From NCBI GenBank assembly GCA_039028975.1, contig JBCCHB010000161.1, positions 1 through 36,273 on the forward strand: a stretch of DNA of 36,273 nucleotides, given 5' to 3'. Positions 1 to 8,116 of the stretch are shown here, one piece after another (position 1 is the first letter of the stretch; each line of letters opens with the position of its first letter). Below the pieces are notes generated by a model. The model was not told where the DNA came from. It saw only the letters and a program-made list of their open reading frames with translations, and did no database searches. A program made the translations under genes and the position numbers. This stretch comes from JAHBNG01 sp039028975 (lineage in GTDB: Bacteria; Chloroflexota; Anaerolineae; Caldilineales; Caldilineaceae).

Positions 1-53
1 AGGAAGAAGAAGACCGACGCTACGACCAACTGAGTCTCTTCGACCAAGACTGA
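1..53 (+). CDS. 3' end of a truncated CDS ending in a beta-clamp-binding-like motif
   Basis: Only the last 16 codons are in the window (in frame from base 3, stop TGA at 51-53). They read EEEDRRYDQLSLFDQD. The QLSLF pentapeptide matches the known bacterial sliding-clamp-binding consensus (QL[SD]LF), found near the ends of Y-family polymerases, MutS-type proteins and other replication or repair factors. The rest of the gene lies outside the window, so the family cannot be named. The reading frame is inferred from this motif; the other two forward frames also stay open for at least 11 codons. Confidence 0.45.
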   Translation, partial: EEEDRRYDQLSLFDQD

Positions 54-61
54 TAGAAGTT

Positions 62-131
62 GCCCCCATTGGGGGCTCTAAATAACCGCTTCGAGCGGTC
101 CATGAATTCAAGCCACCGGCTCTGCCGGTGG
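62..131 (+). repeat. Three consecutive perfect hairpins
   Basis: Three perfect stem-loops follow one another: 62-76 (6 bp stem GCCCCC, loop ATT), 85-99 (6 bp stem ACCGCT, loop TCG) and 113-131 (8 bp stem CCACCGGC, loop TCT). They fill the gap between the upstream gene's stop and the next start codon. None has a T-tract, so they are not classical intrinsic terminators. They could stabilise the 3' end of the upstream transcript or form a structured leader. Confidence 0.7.
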
Positions 132-147
132 TCGCTGACTGAACATC

Positions 148-477
148 ATGAGTGAGCAAACTGTAACCGATTTTTTCTGGCGTGTTGCCGAGATTCAGTT
201 GCGGGATGAGTCAGTAAGCAAAGGGACAATGATGGGATTCCCCTGTTTGCGCGTTAACGGTGACTTTTATGCATCTGCTGACTACCGAACCGGCGACTTG
301 GTAATTAAGCTCCCTGCTGAACGTGTTTCCGCTCTCATTGATGCGGGAGAAGGTGACGCGTTTGCCCCAAATGGCCGTCGGTTCCGTGAATGGGTTGCCA
401 TAACAGAACGCGATGCAGAGCGGTGGGAAACGTTGATTGACGAGGCACGTCTCTTTGTTGAGACTAAGTCCAAATAA
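148..477 (+). CDS. TfoX/YjbR (MmcQ)-like small protein
   Basis: A 109-aa cytoplasmic protein. The central stretch (about residues 29-85) has the pattern MMGFPCLRVNG, then LVIKLPAERVSALI, then GEGDAFAPNGR, then REWVAI. This pattern is shared by the TfoX N-terminal/YjbR-like domain, a small alpha/beta fold often annotated as DNA-binding or as a competence regulator. The biochemical role of most members is unknown. The start ATG lies directly after the third hairpin at 113-131, with no good Shine-Dalgarno sequence. The gene appears monocistronic, with a hairpin terminator at 573-606. The family call is moderately firm; no function beyond it can be read from the sequence. Confidence 0.8.
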   Translation: MSEQTVTDFFWRVAEIQLRDESVSKGTMMGFPCLRVNGDFYASADYRTGDLVIKLPAERVSALIDAGEGDAFAPNGRRFREWVAITERDAERWETLIDEARLFVETKSK

Positions 478-572
478 CAACGAGTTTTGTTCGAACTGGA
501 ATTCCAAGGAATACTCCGTTCCCAAATCGATTGTGATATAACTCCGATAATTTTCTTCAACAATCATAATGC

Positions 573-606
573 AAAAGAGGCCAGTGCCATTATGCTGGCC
601 TCTTTT
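573..606 (+). terminator. Rho-independent terminator-like hairpin
   Basis: Perfect 12-bp stem: AAAAGAGGCCAG at 573-584 pairs with CTGGCCTCTTTT at 595-606, with a 10-nt loop. The stem ends in TTTT. It lies about 95 bp after the 109-aa gene and most likely terminates it. Confidence 0.75.
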
Positions 607-713
607 GATGTATGCTAGCAGCTATCCCTGAGCAAACCACCTATTGACGACCGACCACTTGTATCTTTCTCCTCACGAAGTGGGTCTTTATTCATGTAGA
701 GCTACAACATCGT

Positions 714-725
714 CATTCCGGAATG
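714..725. promoter_or_regulatory. 12-bp palindrome, possible operator
   Basis: CATTCCGGAATG is a perfect palindrome 24 bp upstream of the sigma-factor start. Its position suits an operator or autoregulatory site. No cognate regulator is identified. Confidence 0.3.
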
Positions 726-749
726 TACACTTAATAATCAGTAGGCATA

Positions 750-2795
750 ATGCACGAATTGAAATTTCGCGAATTAGAATCTGTCGTACAAAATGCAAGG
801 CAAGGTGACAGACAAGCTTTCGATACACTTGTCTATCGGTTTCAGGATATGGCTGTCGGTTTTGCATTCTCGGTCGTCGGTGATTTCCACCTGGCAGAAG
901 ACGCGGCCCAAGAGGCCTTTATCCAAATGCACCGAGATTTGAAGCAACTGCGTGAACCCAAAGCCTTTTTCACGTGGTTTCGCAAGGTCGTCTACAAGCA
1001 GTGTGATCGCATCACCCGTCGCAAGCAATTGCCAGCCATTGCCCTTGATGCAACGGCCGCCATCGCCGCGGAGCAGCCTTCTCTCTCCGATATAGTAGAG
1101 GTGGGTGAGATTCAGTATCTCGTCCATGATGCAATCTTGACGTTGCCTGAGGGACAGCGTCAGGTTATTACCCTCTTCTATATTTCTGAATATTCGCAGA
1201 AGGAGATTGCGGTATTTCTCGACCTTCCACTAACGACAGTTAAAAAGCGACTTTATGACGCCAAGAGACGTTTGAAACAGAGGATGACATTTATGGCTAA
1301 GGACTACTTACAAGATAATCGTCCGTCAAAGGACGAAAAGTTTAGCGAAAAAGTGCTTGACATCATTGCCCCCGACCGAACCAAGCACGATGAAGCAATA
1401 TACTCTCTATTTGAAATGGGGGATGATCCCTTCGCATTCCAGTGGCGCGCGGGACGATTGGCCAACAGCCATGTAGATTGGGAGACTTCCCGCATCGGTT
1501 GTATGAAAGATGGTGAGGAAGAACAGGTCGTCATGGCTATGCATGTATATGATATTGCCATGCGCATTGGCACCGCCCGCGCGCGTACGGCTGGCTTTAA
1601 CTGCGAAATAACCCATCCAGCCTATATGGATCAGCGTAGTTCACTCATTGAACGCACGGCCAGATCTTCACTAGATGCTATGCAAGCACAGGGATATGAT
1701 CTGGCCATTTCGTTTGATGATGAGGCATTTTGGGCCAAACAAGGATTTGTCTTTGGTTGGCGGGCGCTCCAGTGGCATGTATCCGTGTCCGACCTGCCGG
1801 AGACACTTTCGAACCTCGTGCTCCACAGATTTGAACCCAACCACCGGGACGACTTGGCCGCAATCTATAATCAGACGCATCAGAGCCTAACGGGTACAGC
1901 GGAGCGACCTGCCTATCGGCGCAACAAGCATCCAGAGATGTTTATGGGGTGGTACTGGACAGATAAGGAAGGTCATCCCGCTGGCTACATTAGTGGTGGT
2001 GCCGATCGCTATGTCATCTTTGAGCCAACAGTGCAGACAGACCTGGATCGTGGCCACATCAGCGAGAGCATTCGTCGCCAGTTTAGCCGAGGATCGCGCT
2101 GGGGGATGCCACCGCTTAGCGACAAGGCAACGTGTACAGTTCAGCATATGGGTAGCCAGTGGATAGTTGAAGATGAAGAGGTCAAATGCTTTATTCACAA
2201 AGAGAGTGAGCAGCTTTACGGTGCTGTCTTTGATCGCCCCCTCTTTTGGGTAGATGAGGTTGCTGGTGACCCAGATCAATGCCTACAGGCCCTTGGCATG
2301 TTGACGCGCCAGTGGCAATGTAAAGAAGTTTTCTTTGATAGGCTCCACTACAAGAGTGGCGTCGGCAAACGAATCCGCCAGATGTTCTCCTGCCGCATTC
2401 ATACAGGCACCTTTGGGCGATCAGAGCGCTCCTATGTTGTCCGGATCATCAATCTACGGTCGCTTCTGGAAAAATTAGCGTCCGAACTGAGCCGTCGTCT
2501 CTCCCAATCACCATATGCCAACTGGTCAGGTAATCTTCAGATTTCTCTAAAAGAAGAGGGTAATGTGGAAAAGGTGACGCTGGTTATAAAGAATGGGCAA
2601 ATAGTGGTAGAAGCGGCTTCTGAGGCTGACAATTCGATTGAAGGTGGCCAGGAGATTGCCCAGCTGATACTCGGCTCTGAGTCGCCAGAGGAGGTGGTGG
2701 AGATGGCAGACATCCAGGTAACTGGTGAAGCAAAATATCTGTTATCAGTTCTCTTTCCTGACCAGCATCCCCAGATGGAGAATCAGGCGTTGTAG
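750..2795 (+). CDS. ECF sigma factor fused to Eis-like acetyltransferase and SCP2 domains
   Basis: 681 aa in three parts. Residues about 10-85 are sigma-70 region 2 (FDTLVYRFQDMAVGFAF, then AEDAAQEAF, then FTWFRKVVYK). Residues about 125-180 are sigma region 4 (LPEGQRQVITLFYI, then SQKEIAVFLDLPLTTVKKRL). The remaining 500 residues resemble an enhanced-intracellular-survival (Eis) type protein: a tandem GNAT-like region (about 200-560) and a C-terminal SCP2 sterol-carrier-like domain (about 565-681, from INLRSLLEKLASEL to LSVLFPDQHPQM). At the expected acetyl-CoA loop (around THPAYMDQRSSLIERT) the usual R/Q-x-x-G-x-G/A signature is missing. The acetyltransferase-like part may therefore be a ligand-sensing or regulatory domain rather than an enzyme. 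No anti-sigma factor is adjacent, so regulation in cis by the C-terminal module is plausible. It stands alone and converges on the reductase gene. Confidence 0.85.
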   Translation: MHELKFRELESVVQNARQGDRQAFDTLVYRFQDMAVGFAFSVVGDFHLAEDAAQEAFIQMHRDLKQLREPKAFFTWFRKVVYKQCDRITRRKQLPAIALDATAAIAAEQPSLSDIVEVGEIQYLVHDAILTLPEGQRQVITLFYISEYSQKEIAVFLDLPLTTVKKRLYDAKRRLKQRMTFMAKDYLQDNRPSKDEKFSEKVLDIIAPDRTKHDEAIYSLFEMGDDPFAFQWRAGRLANSHVDWETSRIGCMKDGEEEQVVMAMHVYDIAMRIGTARARTAGFNCEITHPAYMDQRSSLIERTARSSLDAMQAQGYDLAISFDDEAFWAKQGFVFGWRALQWHVSVSDLPETLSNLVLHRFEPNHRDDLAAIYNQTHQSLTGTAERPAYRRNKHPEMFMGWYWTDKEGHPAGYISGGADRYVIFEPTVQTDLDRGHISESIRRQFSRGSRWGMPPLSDKATCTVQHMGSQWIVEDEEVKCFIHKESEQLYGAVFDRPLFWVDEVAGDPDQCLQALGMLTRQWQCKEVFFDRLHYKSGVGKRIRQMFSCRIHTGTFGRSERSYVVRIINLRSLLEKLASELSRRLSQSPYANWSGNLQISLKEEGNVEKVTLVIKNGQIVVEAASEADNSIEGGQEIAQLILGSESPEEVVEMADIQVTGEAKYLLSVLFPDQHPQMENQAL

Positions 2796-2810
2796 CCGTC
2801 GAAACTCAGA

Positions 2811-2842
2811 TATCCCTGTCTGCGCTAGAACAGGCAGGGATA
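2811..2842. terminator. Hairpin between convergent genes
   Basis: TATCCCTGTCTG (2811-2822) pairs with CAGGCAGGGATA (2831-2842): a 12-bp stem with one G-T pair and an 8-nt loop. It lies between two convergent genes. There is no long T-tract, so termination in both directions is likely but not certain. Confidence 0.6.
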
Positions 2843-2852
2843 CTACAATACT

Positions 2853-4214
2853 TTAGGACTGCACTTTTTCGCGCATGGTGACAAATTCCTCGGCAGCCGT
2901 TGGATGGATGCCGACTGTCGAATCAAAGACAGCCTTGGTCGCACCCGCTTTTAGGGCAACCGCAAAGCCCTGAATCACCTCTCCGGCATCAGGTCCCATC
3001 ATGTGAACGCCTAGTACCCGATCCGTCGTAGGTTCGACCACGAGCTTCATAAGCGTCTGTTCGCTACTGCCGCTGAGGGTATGCTTGAGTGCTCTAAAAG
3101 TTTCGCGATAGATATCCACTTCATCATAGACGACCCTTGCATGCTCTTCTGTTAAACCGACCGTGGCTAGGTTGGGTTGGCTGAAGACTGCAGTGGCTAC
3201 GTTCGTGTAGTCAGGCTGAGTTGGTTCATCATTGAAGAGCGATTTGGCCAAAGCCATTCCTTCTGCTAAGGCGACTGGCGTTAGGTTAAGCCGATTCGTT
3301 ACATCTCCTAAGGCATAAATGCTTGATACTGACGTCTGGAAGTTATCGTCTACCACAACGGATCCAATGGGATCCAGCTTAACACCGACTTCTTCCAGAC
3401 CCATGTTGGCCGACATGGGGCGACGGCCAGTTGCAAACATGACCGTATCGACTGTGACTTGTGCGCCATCATTGATGGTCACGTGGTATTCCTCGCCCCG
3501 TTTTTCTATATCATGAACCCGGGTATTGAAATGTAGATCCACGCCCTTTTTGCGCATCTCTTCAGCCAACCCTTCACGCAGATCATGATCAAAGCCACGT
3601 AGAAAGGGCGTGGACCGATAGACCTGGGTTGTTTGAGCACCTAAGCCATTAAAGATTCCAGCGAACTCAACTGCAATATAGCCACCACCCGCAACCAGCA
3701 CTCGCTCAGGGAATTTTTCCAAATAGAATGCTTCGTTGGAAGAAATAGCGTGCTCAATACCGGGAATATTGTCAGGCATCCATGGCCAGCCGCCGGTGGC
3801 CACAAGAATGCGTTCGGCGCTGATTGTACGCCCTTGAATTGAGACCGTGTGGGGGTCGACAATTGTGGCGCGACCGTCGATAATCTCGACCCCTGCATTG
3901 CCCAACATGCGTTCATAGATACCGTTGAGTCGCTCGATCTCGTTATTTTTGTTGGCTATTAACGTACCCCAGTCAAAGGTGCTGTCGCCCACTGTCCAGC
4001 CAAAGCCTGCTGCGTCTCGAAATTCCTCGTGAAAATGGGATGCATAGGAGAAGAGCTTCTTGGGGACGCATCCCACATTGACACACGTACCGCCGTAGTA
4101 GCGTTCTTCTGCTACAGCAACTTTCGCACCGTAGCGGGCTGCCATGCGGCTGGCCCGTACCCCACCGGAACCTGCTCCAATGGTAAAGAGATCATAATCA
4201 TACTTGGATGACAT
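2853..4214 (-). CDS. gor: Glutathione-disulfide reductase
   Basis: 453 aa, full length for the family. It is a cytoplasmic flavoenzyme that reduces GSSG with NADPH. The N-terminal FAD motif is GAGSGGVRA (residues about 13-21). The redox-active disulfide is in GGTCVNVGCVPKK (about 41-53). The NAD(P) Rossmann motif is VAGGGYIAVEFAG (about 173-185). A second FAD motif is YALGDV, and the C-terminal HPTAAEE carries the catalytic His-Glu pair. The GGTCVNVGCVPKKL form and the overall pattern fit glutathione reductase better than lipoamide dehydrogenase or mercuric reductase, though related thiol substrates cannot be excluded. It follows, on the same strand and after 276 bp, the DsbA-like gene, so two thiol-redox genes sit side by side. 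Confidence 0.93.
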   Translation of the reverse strand: MSSKYDYDLFTIGAGSGGVRASRMAARYGAKVAVAEERYYGGTCVNVGCVPKKLFSYASHFHEEFRDAAGFGWTVGDSTFDWGTLIANKNNEIERLNGIYERMLGNAGVEIIDGRATIVDPHTVSIQGRTISAERILVATGGWPWMPDNIPGIEHAISSNEAFYLEKFPERVLVAGGGYIAVEFAGIFNGLGAQTTQVYRSTPFLRGFDHDLREGLAEEMRKKGVDLHFNTRVHDIEKRGEEYHVTINDGAQVTVDTVMFATGRRPMSANMGLEEVGVKLDPIGSVVVDDNFQTSVSSIYALGDVTNRLNLTPVALAEGMALAKSLFNDEPTQPDYTNVATAVFSQPNLATVGLTEEHARVVYDEVDIYRETFRALKHTLSGSSEQTLMKLVVEPTTDRVLGVHMMGPDAGEVIQGFAVALKAGATKAVFDSTVGIHPTAAEEFVTMREKVQS

Positions 4215-4490
4215 CAGTTAGTCCTTATCTTGAAGAGTGGATGGTGGTTAGTGGATATTAGTAGTCCACAGTCACATAGTCATCTGGTCCATATGCAAGT
4301 GCATTGCGATCTGCTGACTATGGATCGCAGGGCCACGGCTGTTGATCATCCACGGACCTCCATCCTTAGAATCTTTCTGTTTAGCGCTGTGATGAATTGT
4401 GGGGGGAATTGCTCTGCCCATAGCCCACAAAAGTTCAACCAACCCTATTTAGATGCTTTGGGTTTGGGATCCCTTACTCCCTTTGTCAAT

Positions 4491-5237
4491 CTAATTTCCA
4501 CCCAACGACTGCTGAATGATTCCGTCCAATGTTTGAAACATGGCCATACCAATGACCTGCTGACCGTTAATATCAAAGGTCGGCTGAAGTCGAATCCCAC
4601 GAGTGCGTCTTAGATCATCCTGCTTATCAACGCGGGTGGCGTAACGCTGCTCATCCATACAGGTGTTGAATGCATCCACATTGAGTCCATATTCTGTTCC
4701 AAGCTTCTTCACCACTTCAACGGCATTGTGCTTCCAGATTCGGTGTTGATTCTTAAAGAGAAATTCGCGGAACGCCCAGAATTGGTTCTGCTCCCCAGCA
4801 CATTCAGCCCCTTGATGAGCCTGAATGGAGTAATCACCGTGATTCAAAACTGGATGAAAGACGATCTTCATTTGACCCGTCTCTACATATTTCCGCGTCA
4901 ACTTAACCTCAACACCCAGCACGTGGGCGCGGCAGTTTGGTCACAAAAAATCTGAATAATCGATAAAGGTGACTGGTGCGTCCGGATTGCCAATATACGC
5001 CAACCCATCATCTGTTCTTCCTTGAACATTGGTCCAATTGGCGTGGACGTGGGTTTCAATATGGTCTTCAGTCGGCTGGGGTGGAATTGGCGTGGTTGTG
5101 TGAATAGGCAAAGTAAGGCTTTGGCTGGAGTCGACCTGCTCCGACGTAATTGGTATGCAGGCAATCAGACTCAAAAACGAAATGACCAAGACCCATATCT
5201 TCAAAGGCCAAAGCCAACATTGGCTATACTTTACCAT
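4491..5237 (-). CDS. DsbA-like thioredoxin-fold lipoprotein, candidate selenoprotein (in-frame TGA at 4941-4943)
   Basis: Read through one in-frame TGA, this is a 248-aa protein. Residues 1-26 are a lipoprotein signal ending in a lipobox, LIAC, so Cys27 would be lipidated. A Pro/Thr-rich linker follows, and a DsbA-like (Thioredoxin_4) domain starts at GNPDAPVTFIDYSDFL. The next codon is TGA, then P-N-C-R. The family has CxxC here, so TGA stands exactly where the first catalytic Cys is expected (U99-x-x-C102). The frame continues without interruption through the conserved tail (AECAGEQNQFWAFREFLF and GIRLQPTFDINGQQV). A hairpin with SECIS geometry follows the TGA. The ATG overlaps the stop of the GlsB-like gene (TGATG), implying translational coupling. 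If TGA were a true stop, the product would be 98 aa with no active site. Alternative: a recent nonsense mutation or a sequencing error at a Cys codon. Confidence 0.75.
4912..4930 (-). promoter_or_regulatory. Candidate bacterial SECIS hairpin
   Basis: On the minus strand, GCGCCCA (4930-4924) pairs with TGGGTGT (4918-4912), giving 7 bp with two G-U pairs around a 5-nt loop CGTGC (4923-4919). The loop begins after 17 nt from the TGA, and G is its second base. This fits the published general bSECIS pattern as I recall it (short upper stem, loop of 3-14 nt with G in the first two positions, 16-37 nt from UGA). Pairing was done by eye. Confidence 0.55.
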
Positions 5238-5476
5238 CAGCCCTGAATCTGCCGAACTACATAGATGAGGAGGATAGCCCCTACAACGGATGTGATGATT
5301 CTTCCGAAGATTCCAATGGCTGCGAATCCAATGAAGCTAAAGAGGAATCCACCAATCATGCCGCCAACGATCCCGATAACAATGTTGCCAATGAGGCCAT
5401 ATCCGCTACCGCGCATAATCTGGCCAGCCAACCAACCAGCTAAACCACCTACAATAATAGAAAATAAGATTCCCAT
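5237..5476 (-). CDS. GlsB/YeaQ/YmgE family small membrane protein
   Basis: A 79-aa protein of almost wholly hydrophobic, glycine-rich sequence: MGILFSIIVGGLAGWLAGQI, then GLIGNIVIGIVGGMIGGFLF, then a third hydrophobic segment. This is the pattern of the transglycosylase-associated/GlsB stress-response membrane proteins, with three predicted membrane helices. A strong Shine-Dalgarno sequence (AAGGAG) lies 8 nt upstream of the ATG. It sits 17 bp after the HAD gene, and its stop codon overlaps the start of the DsbA-like gene by one base, so the three are probably one transcript. The family's molecular function is not established; it is often linked to envelope or general stress. Confidence 0.9.
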   Translation of the reverse strand: MGILFSIIVGGLAGWLAGQIMRGSGYGLIGNIVIGIVGGMIGGFLFSFIGFAAIGIFGRIITSVVGAILLIYVVRQIQG

Positions 5477-5493
5477 GTTTTATCTCCTTCTAG

Positions 5494-6162
5494 TCAACTA
5501 TGAAAAAGTAGATTTTTTACTTCATGTAGATTCGATAGAATTCGGTATGCTAATGCTCTGACTTCGTCTGAAGGCTCTTTCAGATCGGGGATATTGACCG
5601 GAATCATTCCTGCCGCGTGAGCCGCTTTGATTCCCGCAACCGAATCTTCCAGAACTAAGGTTGTGGCTGGATTAGCCCCTAACTGCTCTGCCGCTACCAG
5701 AAAGATATCGGGTGCCGGTTTGCCAATGGCGACTTCATTCCCACAAACAATTACGGGAAAGTGCCCCAAAAGTTTTGTTTTGGTTAATTTCGTCAACGCT
5801 ACAGGACGGGCTGTGGATGTGGCCACCGCCTTTGGCATCTGTCGTTCTTCCAGGAAATCAAGTAACTCAAAGAGACCTGGTTTGGTTGGCACATTACCCT
5901 CTTCGATGGCTTGATGGAGGAGAGCCTGTTTGCGATCATACATGGCATCGAAGGGGAAATCTGGTCCAAAGGCTGACCGAAAAATCATGCCCGTGTCTTT
6001 GGCTGTGCGACCAACTGCCTGTAAGTAGATTTCGTCTGGTAGCTCAAACCCCCATTCCTGTCCGGCTTGTTGCCAAGCCTCTTGTGCAATGCGTTCCGTA
6101 TCCAACATAAGGCCATCCATGTCAAAGATGACGGCGTGAATTTCAGGATAAGACTGATTCAT
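5494..6162 (-). CDS. HAD-superfamily phosphatase/phosphoglucomutase-like hydrolase
   Basis: 222 aa, typical of subclass I (beta-phosphoglucomutase/phosphatase-like) HAD enzymes. All four HAD motifs are visible. Motif I is FDMDGLMLDTE (nucleophile Asp near residue 14 and the second Asp two residues later). Motif II is ATSTAR. Motif III is the Lys in GKPAPDIFL. Motif IV is LEDSVAGIKAA. A helical cap lies between motifs I and II. The substrate cannot be read from the sequence; sugar phosphates are common for this group. It is the first gene of a likely three-gene operon with the GlsB-like and DsbA-like genes, but no functional link is evident. Confidence 0.92.
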   Translation of the reverse strand: MNQSYPEIHAVIFDMDGLMLDTERIAQEAWQQAGQEWGFELPDEIYLQAVGRTAKDTGMIFRSAFGPDFPFDAMYDRKQALLHQAIEEGNVPTKPGLFELLDFLEERQMPKAVATSTARPVALTKLTKTKLLGHFPVIVCGNEVAIGKPAPDIFLVAAEQLGANPATTLVLEDSVAGIKAAHAAGMIPVNIPDLKEPSDEVRALAYRILSNLHEVKNLLFHS

Positions 6163-6475
6163 GCAAGGGTTCCCATGGGTAGAAATGACCGTAATGACAA
6201 CAATGATTGTACGGTTGAAGTATACTATGGTTTACCATAAAACTGTTCTTTTCTAACCCAATAATAACCAAGTTTGCGGAAGAGTCAACTGAGTGATGTT
6301 TTGGTGAGGGAAACAGATGGATTCTGGGATGGGCGCATCCTAAATCTGAGGGATAAAGCGTGGGAGTACTGTTCAAGCATAGTTCCAGGAGCGAGTGGTA
6401 TTTGTACCGAGCTGTTACTAAACTAACCCCATTGCCGCGACGCGCTCCTTTGGGGCTGACTGATCTAGAATTGTA
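6163..6475. other. Intergenic region with one palindrome
   Basis: 313 bp with no convincing gene. It contains TATGGT-TT-ACCATA (6226-6239), a 14-bp palindrome about 65 bp upstream of the HAD start, overlapping an AT-rich promoter-like patch (AGTATACT at 6219-6226). It could be an operator for the HAD-GlsB-DsbA operon. Nothing else stands out. Confidence 0.35.
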
Positions 6476-7957
6476 TTATTGCTCTGGATGAATGAGATTT
6501 CGTGCAAACGCCAGGACAGTATCCTGCTGATCGACCAAGTCAGATGCTGTCTGGGTGACGCTGTGATCCGGCACAATCGCTCTGGTACCATTGCCATGAA
6601 TAACGCTTGTGGGCATCCAAAGTCGTAGACCTGTATTAGGAAGATAGACGTCGATGATCTCACCATATTGGGTGGCGTAACCGCCAGTCTCCTCACCAAT
6701 CAGGGTGCCGATGCTATACTCCTTCATTGTTGCAGAGAAAAGAGTCGCGCTGGACATGGTTCCTGGACCAACCAGCAAGGTAACATCGCCACTGAAACGG
6801 AGCAGATTCTCCTCTGGCATAACAGGCTCAAATGTTTTAATCAACCTATCCCCTTCTTTTCCAAACCAAAAGCCTCTTAAGAAGGGGTGTAGGTATTGAA
6901 GCGGAATCCACCTCATAAAGCCAGGAACAAAGCGAATAAAACTGGCCTTCCTTTCTTTGCTGATGGTGAACTCTGAGCGGTCAGCCTGGATGAAGGGTTT
7001 ATCCATCAAATATCTAAATATGTCGTCCCCATAGGCTGAGTTCCCTCCTTGATTCCGACGAATGTCAAGAATGAGGTGTTGGATATTTTGTTCTTGAGCA
7101 GTCGAAAACAGCCCTTTCAAAAATGGCGCAAACGACCCATTTTCATCGGCAAACGCATTGTAGGTAAAGAGGATTGTATCGGTTTCAATTACCTGGTAGT
7201 GGAACTTCTCTACTGTCGGTTTAGGTAGCGCTTGGCCTGAAACGTTCAGTTTGCTCGTCTTGTGGGTTGCTGAATCGTGCAAGGTCAATTCGAAGTGTTC
7301 AGAAAAGCCATAGACCAAGAAGAGCGCCTCATGAAAGTGATCTTGCAGGTAGAAGAGCTTTTGGGCGTTACTGGTTCCCGAAAAGTAACCTATCAGGATT
7401 GTCCGTAGCTCTTCCGCTGGAACGCCATTGATGGAGAGGATCTCCATACTTGCTCGTGTCGCTGTTTCTCCTGACAGATTTTGGACGACATATAGCCGAT
7501 TGTTGATGAACTGAACCCGAAAAGGGAAGAATTCACCACCTGAACGGTAACGGTTGGTCAATTCCGGCTCTGGCAGGTGGACAACCACATGATCGTCATT
7601 TAACAAGCTTACAATAGGAGCAAACTCCCGGTAAAATGCCAAGCGCGTCAATGACTGATTGATTGACTTGCGCCAAGCCTGCAGCTTGGCAGTAATATCA
7701 CCTAACGGATGAGTTGGCATCTGATCGGGGTGAACCCGCTTCATGAGATCTTGAAAATAATCTAAGTCTTCTTTGATTTCCTCGGGGCTGAAGTCGATCT
7801 GCTGATATGACTCTTCTCGCTCTTGCTCAGCAGCTCTTTTTTGGGAAGCAAAGTAAAGATAGGACAATAGGCTCATGAGAACGGCGATTCCGACCAGAGT
7901 GAAAAGAGCATATCCTATGTTTTGTATCATTGATTTTGAGCCCCCAATGTCTAACAT
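6476..7957 (-). CDS. Membrane-anchored S41-family (C-terminal-processing-like) peptidase
   Basis: 493 aa from the first possible start. A single N-terminal membrane helix (about residues 11-37) is followed by a large extracytoplasmic region. The C-terminal half carries S41 features: LILDIRRNQGGNS (about 295-307), then LLVGPGTMSSATLFSATMKE with Ser403 as the likely nucleophile (S-A as in the family), then GEETGG (421-426). A beta-rich segment around 150-250 occupies the PDZ-like position (MEILSINGVPAEEL). The physiological substrate is unknown. An alternative start at Met10 (7930) is better placed relative to a GGGGG run just upstream and would put the membrane helix at the very N-terminus. 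It is monocistronic, between the HAD and ABC loci. Confidence 0.85.
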   Translation of the reverse strand: MLDIGGSKSMIQNIGYALFTLVGIAVLMSLLSYLYFASQKRAAEQEREESYQQIDFSPEEIKEDLDYFQDLMKRVHPDQMPTHPLGDITAKLQAWRKSINQSLTRLAFYREFAPIVSLLNDDHVVVHLPEPELTNRYRSGGEFFPFRVQFINNRLYVVQNLSGETATRASMEILSINGVPAEELRTILIGYFSGTSNAQKLFYLQDHFHEALFLVYGFSEHFELTLHDSATHKTSKLNVSGQALPKPTVEKFHYQVIETDTILFTYNAFADENGSFAPFLKGLFSTAQEQNIQHLILDIRRNQGGNSAYGDDIFRYLMDKPFIQADRSEFTISKERKASFIRFVPGFMRWIPLQYLHPFLRGFWFGKEGDRLIKTFEPVMPEENLLRFSGDVTLLVGPGTMSSATLFSATMKEYSIGTLIGEETGGYATQYGEIIDVYLPNTGLRLWMPTSVIHGNGTRAIVPDHSVTQTASDLVDQQDTVLAFARNLIHPEQ

Positions 7958-7984
7958 GATAACGAGATTTTATCATTTCGAGGA

Positions 7985-8034
7985 GGGACGACGAGAAATC
8001 TTCTCTTGGGTTGCCCAATATTTCTCGTCGTCCC
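7985..8034. repeat. Long perfect inverted repeat (hairpin)
   Basis: GGGACGACGAGAAAT (7985-7999) is exactly complementary to 8020-8034, a 15-bp stem. Inside it a second stem, TTGGG (8006-8010) with CCCAA (8014-8018), closes a 3-nt loop. It lies directly upstream of the S41 peptidase gene and would form a strong RNA or cruciform hairpin. It could be a repetitive extragenic element or an attenuator. Confidence 0.75.
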
Positions 8035-8116
8035 CCCGTAGCCGCAAGGTAGCCACTTCGTGAGCGAAATGACCATAAGTGTTAACGTAAGGGCCGCGAC
8101 CTGCTACGGGTGCAAC

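Noticed and set aside
2853..4214. Mercuric reductase or dihydrolipoamide dehydrogenase for the flavoenzyme
   Set aside because: There is no N-terminal metal-binding domain or C-terminal Cys pair, and GGTCVNVGCVPKKL with the overall pattern fits glutathione reductase better.
4230..4613. 127-aa plus-strand ORF
   Set aside because: It runs antisense into the conserved 3' end of the DsbA-like gene and shows no protein-like features.
4941..4943. Frameshift explanation for the split DsbA-like gene
   Set aside because: Both halves are in the same frame and separated only by one TGA, so no indel is needed.
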